A stretch of DNA of 64,000 bases. It comes from NBLH01 sp050296515. Lineage in GTDB: Bacteria; Bacteroidota; Bacteroidia; Bacteroidales; NBLH01. How positions within the stretch are numbered: the first letter of the stretch is position 1; each line of letters begins with the position of its first letter. This document shows positions 17,945 through 26,460 of this stretch, piece by piece. The notes beneath the pieces are model-generated. The model worked only from the letters and a program-made list of their open reading frames with translations, searched no databases and was not told the DNA's origin. A program made the translations under genes and the position numbers. The stretch lies in the NCBI GenBank assembly GCA_050296515.1, contig JBNKRJ010000021.1, positions 1 to 64,000 of the forward strand. Direction: 5' to 3'.

Positions 17945-18646
17945 ATGTATAAAAACATTGAAGTAATTGCATTTGATGCAGATGATACTTTGTGGATAAA
18001 TGAGCCCTATTTTCATCAAACAGAGAAAGCTTTTTGCAATCTACTGAAAAGTTTTGGAACAGAAGAAGGCATTTCTAAAGAACTGTATAATACAGAATTT
18101 CAGAATCTTTCGGATTATGGATTTGGCACCAAAGGTTTTATGCTCTCTATGATTGAAACTGCTCTGAAAGTAAGTAATAACAGTGTTCCCCAAAACATTT
18201 TACAACAAATAATTGATTTAGGAAAGAAGCAATTGAACAAAGATATTGAATTGTTACCCGGAGTTGTTGAAGTACTGGAATGTTTGAAAAAGAAGGGCTA
18301 CCGGTTAATTGTGGCAACAAAGGGAGATCTGCTTGACCAGGAACGTAAACTGCGAAAGTCTGGCCTTGAAGGATATTTTCATCACATCGAGATCATGAGT
18401 GACAAGAAAGAGAATGATTATCAAAAACTTATTAAACATCTTGATATTAATCCGAATGATTTTTTAATGATTGGTAATTCGATAAAATCGGATATTTTGC
18501 CCATCTTAAATCTTGGAGGTAATGCAATTTATATTCCGTATCACACCACATGGGTGCATGAAAAAATGAATGAGAGTGAATTGGATCAGGAGCGCTATCA
18601 TAAAGTTGAAAGTATTAGGGAAGTATTAAATTTGATAGGTTCTTAG
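17945..18646 (+). CDS. HAD superfamily hydrolase
   Basis: A 233-residue cytosolic phosphatase-like enzyme. Motif I is FDADDTLWINE (nucleophile Asp with the DxD pair), motif II is the IVATKG Thr, motif III the SDKKEND Lys region, and motif IV GNSIKSDILPILNLG carries the metal-binding Asp. The helical cap lies between about residues 20 and 95. This is the subfamily containing phosphoglycolate-type phosphatases and YjjG-like nucleotidases; the substrate is unknown. It begins 10 bases after the SET gene and is probably cotranscribed. Confidence 0.92.
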   Translation: MYKNIEVIAFDADDTLWINEPYFHQTEKAFCNLLKSFGTEEGISKELYNTEFQNLSDYGFGTKGFMLSMIETALKVSNNSVPQNILQQIIDLGKKQLNKDIELLPGVVEVLECLKKKGYRLIVATKGDLLDQERKLRKSGLEGYFHHIEIMSDKKENDYQKLIKHLDINPNDFLMIGNSIKSDILPILNLGGNAIYIPYHTTWVHEKMNESELDQERYHKVESIREVLNLIGS

Positions 18647-18649
18647 GGG

Positions 18650-18712
18650 TAAGATTAAGGATAAGGCTGAGGTTGAGGTCGAGATTATGGTTGAGGCGGA
18701 GATTTAGTTTAA
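18650..18712. repeat. Low-complexity GAGGTTGAGG-type tract
   Basis: About 60 bases of imperfect hexamer repeats (AAGGATAAGGCTGAGGTTGAGG and similar, in shorter units) fill the gap between the HAD and CAT-like genes. An open frame runs through it into the next gene, but the tract has no protein-like character. Replication slippage is the likely origin. Confidence 0.6.
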
Positions 18713-18759
18713 ACTTGATGCCTATAATAAGCTTCGTAAAAAGAAAAATCAAGCAAACC

Positions 18760-19389
18760 ATGAAAAGAACAATAGATACGAAAAACTGGAAGCGAAAAGA
18801 ACATTACGAGTTTTTTAAGGGCTTTGATGAACCCTATCTTGGCGTAGTTACAGAAATTGACTGTACTGAAGCTTATGAAAAGAATGACTGGACAGGTGAA
18901 TCATTCTTTCTGTATTATTTGCATAAAGCAACCATGGCTGCAAATGAAGTGGAAGAGTTCAGGTACAGAATTGAAAATGACCAGGTGGTTTGTTATGATA
19001 AAATCAATACATCCTCAACCATTGGTCGTGATGATGAAACTTTTGCTTATTCATTTATTAAGTTTGATACTGATTACGAACAATTTAAAGAAAATGCAAG
19101 AAAGGAAATCGAAGCAGTTAAAAATTCTACAGGTTTGCGATTGAATGAGGATGCTAAACGAATTGATGCCATTCACTTTACCACGCTACCATGGATAAAA
19201 ATTACAGGATTGAATCATCCCGGAAATTTCAAATACAACGATTCAGTACCTAAAATAAGTTTTGGCTCCTACTATCGAACAAAATATAGAAAGAATATAT
19301 CAGTTGCTATTCATGCAAACCATGCACTTGTAGATGGTTATCATGTAGCAAAATTTGTAAAAATATTTCAGGAATTAAAGAACCAGTAA
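18760..19389 (+). CDS. Chloramphenicol acetyltransferase-like protein
   Basis: A 209-residue member of the CatA family, acetyl-CoA-dependent trimeric transferases. I start it at MKRTIDTKNW (18760), where family alignment begins; the 29 upstream codons come from the low-complexity tract. The catalytic HxxxDG is present as NHALVDGYH with His188. Other landmarks are EHYEFFKGFDEPY, the SSTIGRDDETFAYSFI segment and SFGSYYRTKYRKNISVAIHA. Many chromosomal homologues do not give chloramphenicol resistance, so the drug role is not established. It is followed two bases later by a GNAT gene. Confidence 0.88.
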   Translation: MKRTIDTKNWKRKEHYEFFKGFDEPYLGVVTEIDCTEAYEKNDWTGESFFLYYLHKATMAANEVEEFRYRIENDQVVCYDKINTSSTIGRDDETFAYSFIKFDTDYEQFKENARKEIEAVKNSTGLRLNEDAKRIDAIHFTTLPWIKITGLNHPGNFKYNDSVPKISFGSYYRTKYRKNISVAIHANHALVDGYHVAKFVKIFQELKNQ

Positions 19390-19391
19390 AA

Positions 19392-19859
19392 ATGAATGCA
19401 GCAGATATTAAATTAGTTAGAACTACCTCTGAAAATATTGATTTCATTAGCCTAATTAAGTTACTTGACCAAGAACTTTTTAAAAATTATGGCGAACAGC
19501 AAGTAACTTACAATCAACACAATCAGGTAGGAAAACTCAACACTGTGCTAATCATATACTACCATGATGAAGCCATTGGCTGTGGCTGTTTCAGACAGTT
19601 TGACGAGGATGGAGCAATTGAGATAAAAAGAATGTTTGTTAAAAAGACTTATAGAGGAAAAGGAATCTCAAAAACCATACTTAGCGAGCTTGAAAAATGG
19701 GCCATTGAAGAAGGCTATTGGTTATCGGTCTTAGAAACTGGAGTTTTGCAACATGAAGCTGTTGGATTGTACCTAAAACAAGGTTATAAAAAAACAAAAT
19801 GCTATGGCGATTATGCCAATTTAAACAATAGCATCTGCTTTCAAAAAAAATTGTATTAA
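19392..19859 (+). CDS. GNAT family N-acetyltransferase
   Basis: A 155-residue GNAT enzyme that moves an acetyl group from acetyl-CoA to an amine. The acetyl-CoA binding motif A reads IKRMFVKKTYRGKGISKTIL, with the RGKGIS pyrophosphate loop; motif B contains VLETGVLQHEAVGLYLKQGY. The substrate is unknown. It starts two bases after the CAT-like gene, so two acetyltransferases of different folds are probably made from one transcript. Confidence 0.92.
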   Translation: MNAADIKLVRTTSENIDFISLIKLLDQELFKNYGEQQVTYNQHNQVGKLNTVLIIYYHDEAIGCGCFRQFDEDGAIEIKRMFVKKTYRGKGISKTILSELEKWAIEEGYWLSVLETGVLQHEAVGLYLKQGYKKTKCYGDYANLNNSICFQKKLY

Positions 19860-19929
19860 TTGATCCCGAGAGTATTAGCTACTTATTAATCATTTTTACT
19901 ATTTTTATCCCAAACGAACTACCTTAACC

Positions 19930-20730
19930 ATGAATGCTAACCAACTTGGATGTAAAAACTGCGGCTCTGAGCAAGTGGCAGAATTTTGCAGCCATTGTGG
20001 TCAAAAAACCATAACTAAAAGATATACCACCAGAAGCTTTTTCATCAAGTTTCTTAGTGCTTTTAACTTTGAAAGAGGATTTTTTTATACCCTGAAAATG
20101 CTTTTTGTAAACCCTGGTGATGTAGTTAATGGCTATTTGTCAGGAAAAACAAAGGCTTATTACAACCCACTTAATTATCTTCTTTTGGTTGCAGGTATTG
20201 GCACAGCAATTATGATCTGGTTTGGCATTATGGATGCAAATATTGAAAGTACAAATGAGATTTTTGGAATCAATAAAAACAAGGAAGCCGTAAACCTACA
20301 AAAAAACATGATTGGATACATGAAGCAATATATTAATATAATTACATTGCTTATGTTGCCTTTCATCAGTTTATTTTCGAAATGGTTTTTCAATAAGCGC
20401 AAACTGTTTTATGGCGAACATTTAATAATGAATAGTTTCCTGTTTGGTCAAACATCAGTAATTTCTATTATTTTTTTCCCTTTATTATTAGTTTTTCCTT
20501 TTCTTACAAATTATTATTCTTTGATAGCAGGAACATTTGCTTTTATCTATTTTAGTTATGCTTTGAAAAGTATATTCAAGAATTCTTTGCTAAAATCAAT
20601 GTTTGGTACCCTTGTAATATTTTTAGGCGGGTACATATTGTTCATGCTATTCTTTACTATTGTTATGACTATTACAATAATTATTATGGCCATAAGCGGA
20701 GTTAGCTTAAAAGAACTTCTACTACAATAA
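19930..20730 (+). CDS. DUF3667 zinc-ribbon membrane protein
   Basis: A 266-residue membrane protein of the DUF3667 family, common in Bacteroidota. The N-terminal zinc ribbon is CKNCGSEQVAEFCSHCGQK (residues 8-26), followed by the family signature TTRSFFIKFLSAFNFERGFFY and PGDVVNGYLSGKTKAYYNPL. Five or so membrane helices fill residues 80-260. The function is unknown; the ribbon should face the cytoplasm. Confidence 0.9.
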   Translation: MNANQLGCKNCGSEQVAEFCSHCGQKTITKRYTTRSFFIKFLSAFNFERGFFYTLKMLFVNPGDVVNGYLSGKTKAYYNPLNYLLLVAGIGTAIMIWFGIMDANIESTNEIFGINKNKEAVNLQKNMIGYMKQYINIITLLMLPFISLFSKWFFNKRKLFYGEHLIMNSFLFGQTSVISIIFFPLLLVFPFLTNYYSLIAGTFAFIYFSYALKSIFKNSLLKSMFGTLVIFLGGYILFMLFFTIVMTITIIIMAISGVSLKELLLQ

Positions 20731-20848
20731 AATCAAAAACTTTTAAATAAAGGGGCGAAGCTCATCGCCAATTATAAATTAAATTTTGTTAAAAATAAGT
20801 TCATAATTACAGAAAATTAATTATTCTGATTAATTTTGCTGCACAGTA

Positions 20849-20997
20849 CTAGTGTCATGTCAAGTATGATATTTTAGGTATTACTTTAATATACAACATA
20901 TTTTCAATAATCTCAAGTCGCTGTTTACTAGTCATTTATCATTAATAACCAGTAACTAATGACTTTACCAGAAATCTGACATTTGACATGACACTAG
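20849..20997. repeat. Family E element, first of a tandem set
   Basis: Ends CTAGTGTCATGTCAAGTATG and CATTTGACATGACACTAG are inverted repeats. The interior (~110 bp) is AT-rich with a TTACTAGTCATT / AATGACTTTACC pair and lacks the CAGGTG hairpins of other copies. Its last CTAG is shared with the next element at 20994. Confidence 0.8.
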
Positions 20998-21103
20998 TGT
21001 CACGTCAAGTATGATATTACTGGTAATCAGCCAGGTGACAACACCTGGCTGGTGCACTTGTATGGTGTTGTCACCTGACAAATCAGCCTTGAAATGACAC
21101 AAG
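20994..21103. repeat. Family E element with two CAGGTG hairpins
   Basis: The best complete example of the standard form, ~110 bp: left end CTAGTGTCACGTCAAG, sub-terminal TATGATATTACTGGTAAT, hairpin AGCCAGGTGACAACACCTGG followed by CT, spacer GGTGCACTTG, second hairpin ATGGTGTTGTCACC, then AAATCAGCCTTGAAATGACA at the right end. The last base group CAAG overlaps the start of a third end at 21100. Confidence 0.8.
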
Positions 21104-21252
21104 TGTCATGTCAATACTATTTTGATGGTATAAAAACCGCTAAGCGGGTCTGATTATAAAATGATAAGCATTAAAAATAAGCTAATTACACAACTTAAGA
21201 ACCCGCTAAGCGGATGATTGTAACCGTCATTTAAGATGTGACTTAACACTAG
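21100..21252. repeat. Family E element with GCTAAGC hairpin interior
   Basis: A third element in the tandem set, opening AAGTGTCATGTCAA and closing ACTTAACACTAG. Its interior differs again, carrying ACCGCTAAGCGGGT and AACCCGCTAAGCGG ~60 bases apart, each a small hairpin and together an inverted pair. No gene is seen from 20731 to 21311 outside these elements. Confidence 0.65.
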
Positions 21253-21311
21253 AAACCTCTAGAACAAATTACTATCCTATATACACTAAATAAATTGGAT
21301 ATAATATTTTA

Positions 21312-22418
21312 ATGCTAAAACCAAAATTCGAACTTAAAATATCTCTGGCTTATTTAATAATTGGCGGTTTATGGATATTATTTTCCGACAAGGTGCTTTA
21401 TCTATTAATGAAAGACGGTGAGATTTTAACAAAAATACAGACTTATAAAGGATGGTTTTATGTTACAGCAACAGCCTTAATCCTCTACTTTTTCTTGGAA
21501 AAACACCTTGGAAGGCTTCGCACTACTGAAAATGAACTCGAAAACCACAGAAAAAATTTACAAAAACTTGTTATTGAACGAACTGAAGAATTAGATACAG
21601 CCATAGAGGCTTTAAAGACTTCAAATGAAAAGCTATATAGTAAAAATGTAATTATAAACCACCAGAATAAAGAGTTAAAGGAAACACTTCAACACTTAAC
21701 GCAAGCCCAGGCACAGTTGGTTCAGTCAGAAAAAATGGCCTCCCTGGGATTGTTAACAGCAGGCGTAGCTCATGAGATTAATAATCCTTTAAATTATATC
21801 CAGGCAAGTTTGTTCGCTATTGAAGAAAATATTAATTACAAACAAGAACAGGAAACCCTGCAAAAAAACCTTCATACCTTGCTTGCAGCAATGAAAATGG
21901 GAGTAAAAAAGGTATCGAGTATTGTAAAAGCTTTAAATGCCTTTAGTAGAAATAAAAAATTAATAAAAGATACATGTAACATACATGAAATTATTGATAA
22001 CTGCCTGGTACTTTTAGAACATGAATTGAGAAATAAATGTGCGATAACTAAAAATTTTACCGATAGTCCGTTTACGTTGTATGGTAATGAGGATAATTTA
22101 CACCAGGTTTTCACAAATCTTATAATGAACTCCACTCAATCAATTAAATCGAATGGAGAAATTAGCATTAGTACATTTATTGAAAAAGAAAAAGACCAGC
22201 TTGCTGTAGCGATTACAGATAATGGAGAAGGAATAAGTAAAGAAAATCTTCCCAAAATATTCGATCCTTTTTTCACAACCAAAGACCCAGGAAAAGGCGT
22301 TGGCATAGGCCTTTCAATAGTTTACAAAATCATTGAAGATCATGATGGTTCAATTAACTACAAATCAGAACCAGAATTGGGTACTGAAGTTACTGTATTG
22401 CTTCCTGTCAAACTTTAA
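21312..22418 (+). CDS. Membrane sensor histidine kinase
   Basis: A 368-residue kinase. Two membrane helices (about 10-30 and 47-62) are joined by a short loop, leaving almost no periplasmic sensor. A coiled coil (about 70-140, rich in Glu/Lys/Gln) precedes the HisKA box AGVAHEINNPLNYI with phospho-His H154. The ATPase domain has the N box LHQVFTNLIMNSTQSI, G1 ITDNGEGIS and G2 GKGVGIGLSIVYKII. The closest response regulator-like domain is in the decarboxylase wing downstream; a true partner is not adjacent. Confidence 0.93.
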   Translation: MLKPKFELKISLAYLIIGGLWILFSDKVLYLLMKDGEILTKIQTYKGWFYVTATALILYFFLEKHLGRLRTTENELENHRKNLQKLVIERTEELDTAIEALKTSNEKLYSKNVIINHQNKELKETLQHLTQAQAQLVQSEKMASLGLLTAGVAHEINNPLNYIQASLFAIEENINYKQEQETLQKNLHTLLAAMKMGVKKVSSIVKALNAFSRNKKLIKDTCNIHEIIDNCLVLLEHELRNKCAITKNFTDSPFTLYGNEDNLHQVFTNLIMNSTQSIKSNGEISISTFIEKEKDQLAVAITDNGEGISKENLPKIFDPFFTTKDPGKGVGIGLSIVYKIIEDHDGSINYKSEPELGTEVTVLLPVKL

Positions 22419-22468
22419 CTGAGAACCTTATACAACATAGTATTGACCAATTTTACCTGAGCATAATA

Positions 22469-22640
22469 TATACTAAGCCAGTTTGAAATATTGTAAATTG
22501 AAATTTTAAAATGGCTTTGTATATGCCGATCGACTAGTGTCACCTGACAAATTACCAGTAATATCATAGTTGACTTAACACTAGCAGTTTTGGGTTGCAA
22601 GCTTGCGAAGCAAACCAATTACTAACAGCGGTTCGGTATA
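22469..22640 (+). mobile_element. Family A miniature element interrupted by a family E element
   Basis: Ends TATACTAAGCCAGTTTG and AACAGCGGTTCGGTATA match the intact copy at 53808-53935. The copy is longer because ~50 bp at 22534-22584 belong to family E. Removing that block leaves a ~122-bp element. It lies 50 bases after the sensor kinase. The remaining bases of 22419-22772 hold only the promoter region of the next gene. Confidence 0.85.
22534..22584. repeat. Short family E element nested in family A
   Basis: CTAGTGTCACCTGACAAATT at the left and CATAGTTGACTTAACACTAG at the right are inverted family E ends joined through ACCAGTAATAT, i.e. nearly the ends alone. It sits between ATGCCGATCG and GCAGTTTTGG of family A, text that is near-continuous in the copy at 53808. 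This dates the E insertion after that of A. Confidence 0.8.
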
Positions 22641-22731
22641 AAATGGAATAAAGATCTTTCTTCCAAATAAAACCTGATTTTTTTCATCTAATTTTCTATC
22701 TTAACAATTAGACAGGTGAAATAGAATGTTG

Positions 22732-22739
22732 TAATTTTG
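22732..22739 (+). promoter_or_regulatory. -7 box of the decarboxylase gene
   Basis: TAATTTTG fits the TAnnTTTG -7 element. It would start transcription near 22746, downstream of a possible ATG at 22737, which is why I choose the ATG at 22773 as the translation start. Confidence 0.55.
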
Positions 22740-22772
22740 CGGCCTCAAAATTTCAAATACAAATACGACATC

Positions 22773-24698
22773 ATGATATTTAAAGTATTGGTTCTTGATA
22801 GTAATGAAGCCGATCGAAAGCAGTTTGTCAAGGAACTGGAAAGCCGAAAAATGAATACAATCGGAGTTTCTTCGTTTGAAGAAGCCAGAGAACTATTGCT
22901 AGGTGATGGTTTAATTCATGTAGTGCTTTCAGACTGGGAAGTTTTATTAAAAAATAATGGACAAAAGAAAATTAAATCTTTTGATTTGTTTAAAGGCATC
23001 AGTGCCATTCGTTACGAGGTAAATATTTTCTTACTCAGTAACGAAACCCGAGTAGAAAAAATAATGAGCGAAGGCATTCTAAATGGATATTTCTACAAAT
23101 CAGAACACGATTACGATGATATTGTACAAAAGGTTCATGCTGAGGTAATTAATAGTAAAAGAAGAGCTCCTTTTTACGAGGCATTGGTTGAGTATTCAAA
23201 AAAATCAAAAGACTCCTGGCATACTCCCGGACATTCATCCGGATATTCTGTTCGAAACTCCTACTTTGCAAAAGATTTTTACAGGTTTTTTGGCGACAAT
23301 CTTTTTTCATGCGATGTTTCAGTATCCGTTCCTGAATTGGATTCGTTAATGCATCCAACAGGAGTTATCCTGGAGGCACAGGAATTGGCGGCAAGAGCAT
23401 TTAACTCTAGATACACTTATTTTGCAACTAATGGAACTTCAACTTCGAACAAAATCCTCCTGCAAACTTTACTCAAGCCAGGGGATGCTATTTTATTAGA
23501 CCGAAATTGCCATAAATCAGTGCATTACGGGGTAATTATAGCGGGTGCTGAACCACTTTATTTAATGCCTTCGGTCAATAATAAGTATGGTATTTTTGGG
23601 CCTATTCCTAAAAAGCGTATCATTCAACAGATGGATGAGGCTTTGGCGCAAGGGAAAAAGCTAAAAGTGGTTATTTTAACCAACTGCACCTACGATGGTT
23701 TGATTTACGATATAGAAGACATCGTAAAAGAAGTACACAAGCGTGGTGTGAAAATTATTGTTGATGAAGCGTGGTTTGGTTATGCCAATTTCCATCCCGA
23801 GTTTTATCCTTCTGCAATGGCTGCAGGTGCCGATTATTCAACACAAAGTACTCATAAGACCATGAGTAGCTTCTCGCAAGCTTCCATGATTCATGTAAAA
23901 GACCCGGAATTTGAAGAATTCCAGGATTTCTTTGATGAAAACTTTTGTATGCATACATCCACATCGCCACAGTACCCAATGATTGCTTCGCTTGATGTAG
24001 CGCGTAAGCAAATGGCGATGGAAGGTTACAGCATGCTTCAAAAAGCACTGGAAATGAGTGCATCGCTACGTCAATCGATTAATTCGTTAAATAAATTCCG
24101 GGTGCTTGAGTTGGAAGATTTAATTTCTGATGAGATTAAAGATGACAAAATACGTTTAGATAAACTTAAAATCACCATAGACGTTTCTAAATCAGGTTAC
24201 AGCAGTAAAGAGATAGAGCATTTATTGTTGACAAAGCACAATATTCAAATAGAAAAATCAACATTTAATACCATTTCTATTTTAATTACAATTGGTTCAA
24301 CCTATTCAAAGCTTAACAGATTGTACCTGGCTCTGGAAAATATTGAAAAAATGAGTGGCACCAAGCAATCAAGTGCGACCACAGAGATGCGCGACTTTGA
24401 CCTTTCTTTAAGTCCAATCAAATTCCGTCCGCGATTTGCTTTCTATTGCGATGGTGAAGGGGTTAGCCTAAAAAACTCAATTGGAAAAATTGCAACGCGA
24501 ATGGTCACACCATATCCTCCGGGAATACCTATTTTGGTGCCAGGCCAGATAGTTTCAAAAGAAATTGTAAGCGCATTGCAAACTTACAATGAATACGGAG
24601 TTGAAATACACGGCTTGCACGAAAACCAAATTAAAGTAATGACCGAAAAAGAAGAAAAAGAATTGGAAACCAAAGGATTTTCTATCGGTATAGAATAA
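22773..24698 (+). CDS. Orn/Lys/Arg decarboxylase family protein with receiver-like wing
   Basis: A 641-residue pyridoxal-phosphate (fold type I) decarboxylase of the group containing AdiA, CadA and SpeC, which turns a basic amino acid into a diamine or agmatine while consuming a proton. Residues 1-125 are the receiver-like wing domain (VLVLDSNEADRKQFVKEL). The core has SWHTPGHSSGYS, FATNGTSTSNKILLQ, VDEAWFGYANFHPEFYP and the cofactor lysine K362 in STQSTHKTMSSFS. The C-terminal domain contains PYPPGIPILVPGQ. It is shorter than E. coli AdiA or LdcI (710-756). Substrate cannot be told apart here. An NhaC-type transporter follows 146 bases downstream. Confidence 0.92.
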   Translation: MIFKVLVLDSNEADRKQFVKELESRKMNTIGVSSFEEARELLLGDGLIHVVLSDWEVLLKNNGQKKIKSFDLFKGISAIRYEVNIFLLSNETRVEKIMSEGILNGYFYKSEHDYDDIVQKVHAEVINSKRRAPFYEALVEYSKKSKDSWHTPGHSSGYSVRNSYFAKDFYRFFGDNLFSCDVSVSVPELDSLMHPTGVILEAQELAARAFNSRYTYFATNGTSTSNKILLQTLLKPGDAILLDRNCHKSVHYGVIIAGAEPLYLMPSVNNKYGIFGPIPKKRIIQQMDEALAQGKKLKVVILTNCTYDGLIYDIEDIVKEVHKRGVKIIVDEAWFGYANFHPEFYPSAMAAGADYSTQSTHKTMSSFSQASMIHVKDPEFEEFQDFFDENFCMHTSTSPQYPMIASLDVARKQMAMEGYSMLQKALEMSASLRQSINSLNKFRVLELEDLISDEIKDDKIRLDKLKITIDVSKSGYSSKEIEHLLLTKHNIQIEKSTFNTISILITIGSTYSKLNRLYLALENIEKMSGTKQSSATTEMRDFDLSLSPIKFRPRFAFYCDGEGVSLKNSIGKIATRMVTPYPPGIPILVPGQIVSKEIVSALQTYNEYGVEIHGLHENQIKVMTEKEEKELETKGFSIGIE

Positions 24699-24780
24699 TG
24701 TTAAGTATGATATTTCGGTTAATTAGCCAAGTGATAACAGCCGGCTGTTGCAGTTGTCAGGTGTTGTCACCTGATAAAAT
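24699..24780. repeat. Degenerate family E element between decarboxylase and transporter
   Basis: TGTTAAGTATGATATTTCGG, then AGCCAAGTGATAACAGCCGGCT (in pieces) and TGTCAGGTGTTGTCACCTGA keep the left sub-terminal text and both hairpins, while the outer ends are worn. The second hairpin is perfect (TCAGGTG TTGT CACCTGA) and could terminate or attenuate read-through into the transporter gene. Confidence 0.7.
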
Positions 24781-24844
24781 AGTGTTTGCGCAGCTATAGT
24801 TTAAAAGGCTATAATAAAGCGGTTTATAAAAGAAAATTAGGGTC

Positions 24845-26353
24845 ATGGGAGATACGTTTGGGTTTTTGTCGCTGGTTCCGGCAATAGTTACTATTATTGT
24901 TGCTTTGTCTACACGAAAAGTAGCTATTGCCTTGCTATTAGGTGTTTTAGCAGGAGCATTTGTTTTTGCTGATTATGCGTTTGTTGATTTTCTGAAAGCA
25001 TCATGGCATTATTTAAAAAGCGCCTTTACAGACGAAGAACGAATAAAAATTGTATTATTCATTATTCTCATTGGTGGACTAATTCAATTGATTGCTTCAG
25101 TTGGTGCGTATGAAGTTTTTGCAAATTATTTATCAAAAAAATTACACAATGCAAGAAGATCCCGCTTAGTTACCTGGTTTTTAAGCTTATCATTGTTTTT
25201 TGATGATTATGCCAATGTTCTGATTTCAGGTGCTTCCATGCGACAGATCAACCTGAAAAACATGGTTTCTCCTGCATTACTGGCTTATATGGTCGATGTA
25301 ATTGCAACAGTTGCCAGCGTGATGCTCATTTCTACATGGGCTTCGTTTGAAGGGGCAACAATGGTTGATGCCGGAAAAAGTATCGGGATAGAAAAAAACA
25401 TGACCGAGTTCTTTTTGGCCTCCCTACCCTATCATTTGTATACGTATTTAGCCATATTTTTAACATTTGTTGTTGCTTTCACAGGAAAATGGTTCGGTTA
25501 CAAACTGGATACCATTAAATATACTTTATCTGAAAATAAAATTGAGAATGATTTAGGTAAAGTTAGCCCTTATCATGTTTTTATTCCTTTCATTGCACTG
25601 ATTTTGTTTGCAATAATTGGTCTTTTTGCCTCAGGTTATTACATTTTAAGTACTAATGACGAAGAAATTACGCTTATAAATATTTTAGGCAGCGCACCTT
25701 CCATTGATGTTTTAATATTGGGCACCACATTCTCCATATTACTTGCGTTGGTTTTAATGCTAAAAGACAAGGCCATTAGGCCAAAAAGAATAATACCTGA
25801 GACCTGGAAAGGTTTTAAAAGCATGTTTGAAGTAAGTTTGGTTATCATATTTGCAACAGGCTTATCTTTTGTTTCTGATGATTTGGCAACAGGGGCATAT
25901 ATTTCGGGAATTATCACCCCTTATATTTCGCCAGAGGTATTACCAGCGCTTATTTTCATTATGTCAATGTTAATCACTGTGGCTACCGGTTTTAGCTGGA
26001 GCTCAATGGCCATTGTAATGCCTGTTGCATACAGTTTAGCCCAGGCAAACGGAGTTACAGAATCTATCCCAATTCTCTCAGCAGCAGTCATTTCCGGAGC
26101 AATTTCAGGAGAGCATATTATACCTTATTCCGAAAAATGTGTAATGACTTCAGCAGCATGTAAACTAAAGCCTGTTTACCATATTAAAACACAAATTCTT
26201 CAGGTGATTCTTGTTTTTGTGAGTGCGACTATAGGATTTTATTTACTAGGTTTAGGTCTTTCAGTGCTGTTGGTTTTTCCAATAACAATGGGTTTTATTT
26301 TGTTGATGCATTGGCTTTTTGCGAGGGACAGAAAAATACAGCTATCTGTGTAA
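24845..26353 (+). CDS. NhaC-type Na+/H+ antiporter family transporter
   Basis: A 502-residue inner-membrane protein with about 12 helices. The conserved NhaC/YfcC-like features LSLFFDDYANVLISGASMR (an acidic pair inside a helix) and ATGFSWSSMAIVMPVAYSLA, followed by GAISGEHIIPYSEKCVMTS, are present. Members exchange Na+ and H+, or act as amino-acid or amine carriers. Position after an acid-consuming decarboxylase suggests a role in pH balance or in uptake/export of the decarboxylase substrate and product; that is inference from context. Confidence 0.88.
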   Translation: MGDTFGFLSLVPAIVTIIVALSTRKVAIALLLGVLAGAFVFADYAFVDFLKASWHYLKSAFTDEERIKIVLFIILIGGLIQLIASVGAYEVFANYLSKKLHNARRSRLVTWFLSLSLFFDDYANVLISGASMRQINLKNMVSPALLAYMVDVIATVASVMLISTWASFEGATMVDAGKSIGIEKNMTEFFLASLPYHLYTYLAIFLTFVVAFTGKWFGYKLDTIKYTLSENKIENDLGKVSPYHVFIPFIALILFAIIGLFASGYYILSTNDEEITLINILGSAPSIDVLILGTTFSILLALVLMLKDKAIRPKRIIPETWKGFKSMFEVSLVIIFATGLSFVSDDLATGAYISGIITPYISPEVLPALIFIMSMLITVATGFSWSSMAIVMPVAYSLAQANGVTESIPILSAAVISGAISGEHIIPYSEKCVMTSAACKLKPVYHIKTQILQVILVFVSATIGFYLLGLGLSVLLVFPITMGFILLMHWLFARDRKIQLSV

Positions 26354-26364
26354 CACGCCCATCA

Positions 26365-26460
26365 TTATCATCTAGTACGCGAATCTTCGCGTGCTTTCTT
26401 CATTTACTGCAAACCCTTACCCGGTACTCACGTGCTTTCTTCACCTACTCCAAATACAAC
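26365..26460. repeat. Short hairpin and direct repeats between convergent genes
   Basis: ACGCGAATCTTCGCGT is a small GC hairpin. It is followed by two direct copies of CGTGCTTTCTTCAYYTACT about 40 bases apart (near 26390 and 26431). They lie between the stops of the transporter and the minus-strand lipoprotein, where a bidirectional terminator is expected. Confidence 0.45.

Noticed and set aside
18673..18759. N-terminal extension of the CAT-like protein
   Set aside because: The codons come from a low-complexity tract and family alignment begins at the ATG at 18760.
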